Of a stretch of DNA of 64,000 nucleotides, positions 59,524 to 64,000 are shown piece after piece (position 1 is the first letter of the stretch; the number at the start of each line of letters is the position of its first letter). The translations under genes and the position numbers were made by a program. This DNA is from Leucobacter sp. UCMA 4100. GTDB taxonomy: Bacteria; Actinomycetota; Actinomycetes; Actinomycetales; Microbacteriaceae. The notes below the pieces were generated by a model. The model was not told the origin of the DNA. It saw only the letters and a program-made list of their open reading frames with translations, and ran no database searches. The DNA is taken from contig NZ_JAFEUS010000002.1 in NCBI RefSeq assembly GCF_027853335.1, positions 310,001 through 374,000 on the forward strand, read 5' to 3'.

Positions 59524-60300
59524 TTATGAGGCTTCGCCGGCGCCCTGCGCCTGCGACTTCGCCTCAACATCTTTCGCGAGCGTACCGAGGTAGAGCTCGA
59601 TGACTCGCGGATCGTTTGCGAGGCCGCGCCCAGTTCCCTCGTAGGCGTTCGTTCCTTGATCGAGCACATATGCACGATCACAAATCTGCAGGCAGCGCCT
59701 AGCGTTCTGCTCGACCATAATAATCGTGACACCGGTCTTGTTGATCTGCCGCGTGCGAATGAAGGTCTCGTCCTGACGAACAGGCGAGAGCCCCGCGCTC
59801 GGCTCATCGAGCAGCAGCACGCTCGGCTTCATCATGAGCGCGCGGGCCATGGCAACAGACTGGCGCTCGCCTCCCGAGAGCGAGCCGGCGAGCTGCTTGC
59901 GACGATCCGCCAGCATCGGGAACAACTGCCACATCTCGTCGGCACGCTCAGCGAACTCACGCGGCTTCAGGTACAGCCCCATCTGCAGGTTCTCTTCGAT
60001 CGTGAGCGACGGGAACACGTTGTCGGTCTGCGGAACAAAGCCGACGCCCTCACGCACGAGCTGGTTCGTGCGATGCTTCGTGACGTCTTTGCCGTCGAGC
60101 GTGACGGTGCCCTTGCGAATGTTCACCAGCCCGAAGAGCGACTTGAGCAGGGTCGACTTGCCGGCGCCGTTCGGGCCGATGATGCCGACGAGTTCGCCAG
60201 GGTACGCCTCGAGCGAGCAGTTGTTGAGAATGTTGATTCCGGGCAGGTAGCCCGCATCGAGCCCGTCGGCCCTCATGATTGGCTGTGGCGCGGTGGTCAT
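59524..60300 (-). CDS. livF: Branched-chain-type ABC transporter ATP-binding protein LivF
   Basis: A 258-residue ATPase. Walker A is IIGPNGAGKSTLLKSLFGLV near residue 35, the signature SLSGGERQSVAMARAL near 135, Walker B VLLLDEPSAGLSPVRQ near 157 and the switch region is IIMVEQNARRCLQI near 183. It is the last gene of the livH-M-G-F operon, overlapping livG by four bases (ATGA). The C-terminus is slightly longer than usual (KDVEAKSQAQGAGEAS). The partner receptor is probably the lipoprotein at 53741. Confidence 0.94.
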   Translation of the reverse strand: MTTAPQPIMRADGLDAGYLPGINILNNCSLEAYPGELVGIIGPNGAGKSTLLKSLFGLVNIRKGTVTLDGKDVTKHRTNQLVREGVGFVPQTDNVFPSLTIEENLQMGLYLKPREFAERADEMWQLFPMLADRRKQLAGSLSGGERQSVAMARALMMKPSVLLLDEPSAGLSPVRQDETFIRTRQINKTGVTIIMVEQNARRCLQICDRAYVLDQGTNAYEGTGRGLANDPRVIELYLGTLAKDVEAKSQAQGAGEAS

Positions 60301-61256
60301 CGCGACTCCTCCCTGACTTCTTCTTCGATCTGCTCTGAGATGTTCAGCATGATGCCGGTCGTGAGCGACGCGTCATCACCCAGGTCGCGGTCATGGTGCG
60401 CGCCGAGATAGGCGTCAACCACGGCGGGCGTTGTCATGACTTCTTCTGGCAGACCCTCGGCGATCACCTCGCCCTGGGCCATGACGACAACCCAGTCAGA
60501 GATGTGCCGCACAACGTGCATGTCGTGCTCGACGAAGAGCACGGTGGTGCCCTCGTCGCGCAGCCGCTGAATGTGCTCGAGCAGGCTCTGCGTCAGCGCC
60601 GGGTTCACGCCCGCCATGGGTTCGTCGAGCATGATCATCGACGGGTTCGCCATGAGCGCGCGAGCCATCTCGAGCAGCTTCTTTTGGCCGCCAGAAAGGC
60701 CGCCAGCCATATCGTCGCGCTTCGCGTCGAGCTTGAATCGCTTGAGCAGCGCCTCAGCCCGCTCGATATTCTCACGCTCGCGTTTCGCCCAGAACGGTTT
60801 GGCAAGGCTCACGAACAGGTTTTCACCGGGCTGGTCGTTTGCACCAATGAGCATGTTGTCGAGCACGCTCATACCGCTGAGCGCCTTCGTCAGCTGGAAT
60901 GTGCGGATCATGCCCGACCGGGCCACTTTTGTCGCACTCGTGCGGCCAAGGTCTTGCCCATTGAAGCTCCACGCGGGGCGCTCCTGGCCCCCGGCTGGCT
61001 TCGACGGGTGGTCAAAACCGGTGAGCAGGTTGAAGAACGTTGTCTTGCCCGCGCCGTTCGGGCCGATGAGCGCGGTGATGGCTCCGCGGGGCACCTCGAG
61101 GTGTCGCACGTTCACGGCCGTCATGCCACCGAAACGACGCGTCACACTGTCGACGGTGAGAATAGGGTCGGGCTTTGCCACGCCAGGCACCTGATCGAGC
61201 GTGCGCAGCTCTGCGCGTAGGGCCTCGCGGTCTGAGGGGTAGTTGCGGTCAGACAT
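60297..61256 (-). CDS. livG: Branched-chain-type ABC transporter ATP-binding protein LivG
   Basis: A 319-residue ATPase. Walker A is LIGPNGAGKTTFFNLLTG near residue 62, followed by the LivG-type insert; the signature GLSGGQKKLLEMARAL lies near 193, Walker B MIMLDEPMAGVNPALTQ near 214 and the switch histidine is in LFVEHDMHVV near 238. It is longer than typical LivG (about 255) because of extra residues at both ends, with an N-terminal 28-residue extension and a C-terminal tail. It overlaps livM by eight bases and livF by four. Confidence 0.93.
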   Translation of the reverse strand: MSDRNYPSDREALRAELRTLDQVPGVAKPDPILTVDSVTRRFGGMTAVNVRHLEVPRGAITALIGPNGAGKTTFFNLLTGFDHPSKPAGGQERPAWSFNGQDLGRTSATKVARSGMIRTFQLTKALSGMSVLDNMLIGANDQPGENLFVSLAKPFWAKRERENIERAEALLKRFKLDAKRDDMAGGLSGGQKKLLEMARALMANPSMIMLDEPMAGVNPALTQSLLEHIQRLRDEGTTVLFVEHDMHVVRHISDWVVVMAQGEVIAEGLPEEVMTTPAVVDAYLGAHHDRDLGDDASLTTGIMLNISEQIEEEVREESR

Positions 61257-62235
61257 TGAATGACAGCTCCTTCTTGTTGCCGAGAATGCCTTGCGGCCTA
61301 AAGATAACGAGCAGCATGAGCATGAGGCCGATGAGCACCCACGCGATAATCTCAGTTTGCTGCCCCGAGAGAATGTGCGAGGGTACGAACTCGGTCATCG
61401 CGCTCGTGATCACGAGGCGAACGACGAAGAAGAGAATCGACCCGAGCAGTGGCCCGAGAATCGTGGCGGCGCCACCAAGCAGCATGATCATCCAGAGGTT
61501 GAAGGTCGTCGCACGACCCATGCCGTCGGGGTTGATCGCGGCGGTGAGCGACATGATGATGCCGCCAAAGCCGCCCATCACGCCACCGATCATGAGCGCC
61601 TGCAGCTTGTACGAAAAGGGGCTCTTGCCGAGGCTCCGCACGGCGTCTTCGTCTTCACGAATGCCCCGCAGCACACGGCCCCAGGGGCTCCGCATGATCA
61701 GCCAGGTGATAAGCAGGAAGAGCGCGACGAGAGACCAAGCCACGATACGCGACCACCAGTCATCAACACCGGTGTTGACGTAGGTCATACCGAGGAACGT
61801 CGTTCGACCCTCCGGCAGCGGCGAGAGAGCGTTGAGCCCTTCACGGAAGAGCGGGCTCTGAATGCCGCTCGGCCCGCCGGTCAGTGGGGTCATGTTCGCG
61901 AGTCGGGCGACCATGCGCACGATCTCTGCCGCGCCGATGGTCACGATCGCGAGGTAGTCTCCCCTGAGCTTGACCGTCGGAATGCCGAGCAGCAGTGCAA
62001 AGAGCATTGAGGCGAGCATGGAAATGATGATCGCCGGGAACACCCCGAGGCCGTGCATGACTGAGATGACAAAACCGTAGCCGCCAACGAGCATGAAGCC
62101 CGCCTGGCCGATGTTCATGAGGCCCGTGAAGCCGAAGTGAATATTGAGTCCGATCGCGGCAATCACAAATGCTGCGGTGACCGGAGAAAGCGCGGTCTGC
62201 AGGATTGCCTGCAGAAGTCCTGTCCAGAATTCCAT
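61249..62235 (-). CDS. livM: Branched-chain-type ABC transporter permease LivM
   Basis: A 328-residue permease with about nine membrane segments. Family motifs are GLNIHFGFTGLMNIGQAGFM near residue 30, AEIVRMVARLANMTPLTGG near 102, GRVLRGIREDEDAVRSLGKS near 188 and the GGAATILGPLLGSILF region. The ATG at 62233-62235 has AAGGAG seven bases before it and is preferred to a start twelve codons earlier. It follows livH by ten bases. Together with LivH it forms the channel. Confidence 0.92.
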   Translation of the reverse strand: MEFWTGLLQAILQTALSPVTAAFVIAAIGLNIHFGFTGLMNIGQAGFMLVGGYGFVISVMHGLGVFPAIIISMLASMLFALLLGIPTVKLRGDYLAIVTIGAAEIVRMVARLANMTPLTGGPSGIQSPLFREGLNALSPLPEGRTTFLGMTYVNTGVDDWWSRIVAWSLVALFLLITWLIMRSPWGRVLRGIREDEDAVRSLGKSPFSYKLQALMIGGVMGGFGGIIMSLTAAINPDGMGRATTFNLWMIMLLGGAATILGPLLGSILFFVVRLVITSAMTEFVPSHILSGQQTEIIAWVLIGLMLMLLVIFRPQGILGNKKELSFNV

Positions 62236-62245
62236 GGGTTGCTCC

Positions 62246-63664
62246 TTAACCGATCCGCTCTTTTCGGCCAAAGAGGCCTTGTGGTCTCACGAGCAGTACC
62301 ACGATGAGAATGAAGAGTGCGGCTGCGTGCTTGAGATCGCCAGGCAGCCAAATGTTTGCCGTCTCGACGATGATGCCGATGATCATCGCGCCGACGATGG
62401 CACCGAACGCGGTGCCGATGCCGCCGAGAATCACCGCGGCAAACAGCAGCAGCAAGAAGTGCCACCCGGTATTCCAAGCGATGCCGTTAAGCACGAGGCC
62501 GATGAGCATGCCCGAGAGGCCAGCGAGGGCAACTCCCATGACCCATACGAGGCGGATCACCCGCTGCACATCGATGCCCGACGCCTCGGCGAGCGGCCTG
62601 TTGTCGGCCACCGCCCTTGTCGCCCTGCCGAACCTGGTGTACTTCATGATGAGCCCAACGGCGATGATGAGCACGAGGGCAATGCCCATCGCGATGTACG
62701 ACTGCACAGTGAGGGTGACGCCTAAGATGCGCACCGTTTTCGGGGTCGAAGGATCAATGCGCAAGATGTTGGCGCCGAAGAAGAATTGGAAGATGTTTTG
62801 CAGCACGATGGAAAAGCCGATTGAGACGATCATCATCTGCATGAGGCTGAGCCGTTTCTTCCGCAACGGTTTCCATAACACGGCGTCTTGCAGCCAGCCC
62901 ACCCCGGCCATCAGCGCAACAACGATGAGACCGGTCAGCCAGAGATTTCCGGTGATCTGCATGAAGAGGAAGGCGAAGATGCCACCCATCGACAGCATCT
63001 CGGCGTGAGAGAAGTTCGAGAGACCGGTCGTGCCGTACACGAGCGAGAGCCCCACAGCACCGAGCGAGAGCAGGAGCCCCATGCGGATCCCTGACGCGAG
63101 CTGCTGCCAGAAACGCGGCCATGAGAAGCCGTCGCCGCCCGCTTCAGGAGCCGGCTGCCCCTCTACGACGTTGGGGTTCGCCCCCGGGGTAGCCTCGGCG
63201 CCTTCTGAGTCACTGTCGGAGTCGTCTGTCTCGGTTGTCGGAGACGCCTGGCCCGGCTCGTCACTGAGCCCGAACAGCGCGGCCGAAACCGTGTGCAGTT
63301 TGACGTCGACGGTACGTGGGTCTTTCGACTTCAAGAACTGCCCGTCTGGCAGGCTTTCTTCGGTTACCGCGACGGTATATGAGCCCGCCTCGCTCACCGA
63401 AAAGCTCCACCGACCATTCTCATCGGTCGTGGTGGTCTCGTCGCTTTCGCCACCGGTCATGGTGAGTTCGAGGCCAGCAGCCGGCTCTCCCTCACTCGTT
63501 TTGATGATGCCTTGCACGCATCCCATATCGCTGCTTGGAACGCATTCTGCCGCGTGTGCCGCGGGCGCTGCGAGAAGAGTACCGAACAAAACGAATAGGC
63601 AGAGGGTGACTGCTACGAGTATTCGTCGTGTTCCCGTACGAAGTGCTTGAGGGGGGTGAACCAT
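62246..63664 (-). CDS. livH: LivH-type permease with secreted Cna-B-like N-terminal domain
   Basis: A 472-residue fusion. Residues 1-39 look like a signal peptide ending AHA-AE. Residues 47-122 are a CarboxypepD_reg/Cna-B-like beta domain (VQGIIKTSEGEPAAG, then TTTTDENGRWSFSVSEAGSYT), with cysteines at 41 and 49 just before it. Residues 135-178 form an acidic Ser/Asp/Glu linker. From about 185 the normal LivH permease follows, with GLSLVYGTTGLSNFSHAEMLSMGG and TRFGRATRAVADNRPLAEASGID. The outer domain would face outside. The ATG has GGAGG before it; an earlier ATG has none. First gene of livHMGF. Confidence 0.88.
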   Translation of the reverse strand: MVHPPQALRTGTRRILVAVTLCLFVLFGTLLAAPAAHAAECVPSSDMGCVQGIIKTSEGEPAAGLELTMTGGESDETTTTDENGRWSFSVSEAGSYTVAVTEESLPDGQFLKSKDPRTVDVKLHTVSAALFGLSDEPGQASPTTETDDSDSDSEGAEATPGANPNVVEGQPAPEAGGDGFSWPRFWQQLASGIRMGLLLSLGAVGLSLVYGTTGLSNFSHAEMLSMGGIFAFLFMQITGNLWLTGLIVVALMAGVGWLQDAVLWKPLRKKRLSLMQMMIVSIGFSIVLQNIFQFFFGANILRIDPSTPKTVRILGVTLTVQSYIAMGIALVLIIAVGLIMKYTRFGRATRAVADNRPLAEASGIDVQRVIRLVWVMGVALAGLSGMLIGLVLNGIAWNTGWHFLLLLFAAVILGGIGTAFGAIVGAMIIGIIVETANIWLPGDLKHAAALFILIVVLLVRPQGLFGRKERIG

Positions 63665-63904
63665 TGCGCCTCCGAATTTTCCATTACGAAACGCCAATGA
63701 TCACATCAGCGCTGACATGCTTCGTTTCCGAATCCTATCGAAGCCTGTCAGATCGACGCGCCCTTTCGTCTCATCTCAGGGCATTGTTATCGACTAGTAA
63801 CATGTGGCGCGCCTTGGCAACGGGGGCTCGCCCGCGGTAAGAAACGGTCTTGACGAACGCTCGCGCCGATCCGCGTGCCTCTTCAGTGGTGGCAGGTTGG
63901 TTGC

Positions 63905-64000
63905 TCAGATCCGCCAGTCAATGGGGGCAGCCCCAAGCGACTCGAGCGCCTCGTTCGTTCTGCTAAACGGCCGTGAGCCAAAGAAGCCCCTCGACGCCGA
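63905..64000 (-). CDS. ung: Uracil-DNA glycosylase, C-terminal end (partial)
   Basis: The last 31 codons of a minus-strand gene are in the window, ending in TGA at 63905-63907. The segment [23 protein letters not shown] ends the family's SPLSA-x-RGFFG-S-x-PFSR motif, and APIDWRI is its usual last part. It removes uracil from DNA in base-excision repair. The 240 bases between it and livH hold no gene I can support. The rest of ung lies beyond the window. Confidence 0.85.
   Translation of the reverse strand, partial: SASRGFFGSRPFSRTNEALESLGAAPIDWRI

Noticed and set aside
63665-63904. Small gene in the gap before ung
   Set aside because: A 70-codon plus-strand frame exists, but it has no ribosome-binding site and its composition does not look coding. 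Nothing else is seen there.

Overview
The window is a high-GC chromosomal segment from an actinobacterium, most like a member of the Micrococcales and probably the Microbacteriaceae. The evidence is a WhiB1-type regulator, a SigR/RsrA pair beside aroA and rsgA, DUF3117, DUF3097 and DUF2510 proteins, a class A RNase P RNA, PdxS-type vitamin B6 synthesis and frequent leaderless start codons. The genus cannot be decided from this sequence. No phage, insertion sequence, CRISPR array, tRNA or rRNA was seen. It reads as ordinary core and near-core chromosome, with one more accessory catabolic and transport block at the right end.

Layout. 1-7.1 kb: end of an O-methyltransferase gene, DUF3117, citrate synthase, seven-iron ferredoxin, then an argC-argJ-argB operon whose last gene overlaps a stand-alone prepilin-peptidase-like gene. 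6-10.6 kb: a MocR/PdxR-type regulator divergent from pdxS, then an enoyl-CoA hydratase-family gene and an MFS exporter. 10.6-19.2 kb: DUF3097, a small HExxH membrane protein, an MBL-fold hydrolase, an alpha/beta hydrolase, a complete peptide-type ABC importer (SBP, two permeases, two ATPases) and a tyrosine phosphatase. 19.2-24.4 kb: acyl-CoA dehydrogenase, rsrA-sigR (with a textbook SigR promoter) divergent from aroA-rsgA, and a Bcp peroxiredoxin. 24.4-31 kb: small hypotheticals, a methyltransferase, a VOC protein, a YtrA-type GntR/ABC module, an aldehyde dehydrogenase and a DUF2510 protein. 31-36 kb: rnpB, a zinc-ribbon-like coiled-coil protein, Nif3 and the metQ-metN-metI methionine importer. 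36-42 kb: a long-form GAPDH, a tandem universal stress protein and a divided Zur-type zinc regulon (znuA; znuB and znuC divergent). 42-52 kb: whiB1, argG, nudC, an aldo/keto reductase, a giant HrpA helicase and an MFS transporter. 52-64 kb: a second aldehyde dehydrogenase, a branched-chain-type binding protein, SDR, TetR and OYE genes, a frameshifted TetR, another SDR, a livF-G-M-H operon on the minus strand, and the end of ung.

Main points worth attention. (i) A 62-bp imperfect inverted-repeat element occurs twice (about 30.75 kb and 46.5 kb) with nearly identical arms and exactly the same 26-nt spacing. (ii) The PdxR-type regulator has lost the lysine that should bind PLP. (iii) At least fourteen genes show a TAnnnT-like -10 box six or seven bases before the start codon with no clear Shine-Dalgarno sequence, pointing to leaderless mRNAs. 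(iv) The two Zur-like boxes sit inside the znu promoters. (v) NudC and the zinc-ribbon protein have lost their zinc-binding cysteines. (vi) The LivH-type permease carries a secreted Cna-B-like domain at its N-terminus. (vii) RsrA has an extra N-terminal run of three CxC motifs. (viii) The SDR/TetR divergent promoters share a clear 33-bp palindrome.
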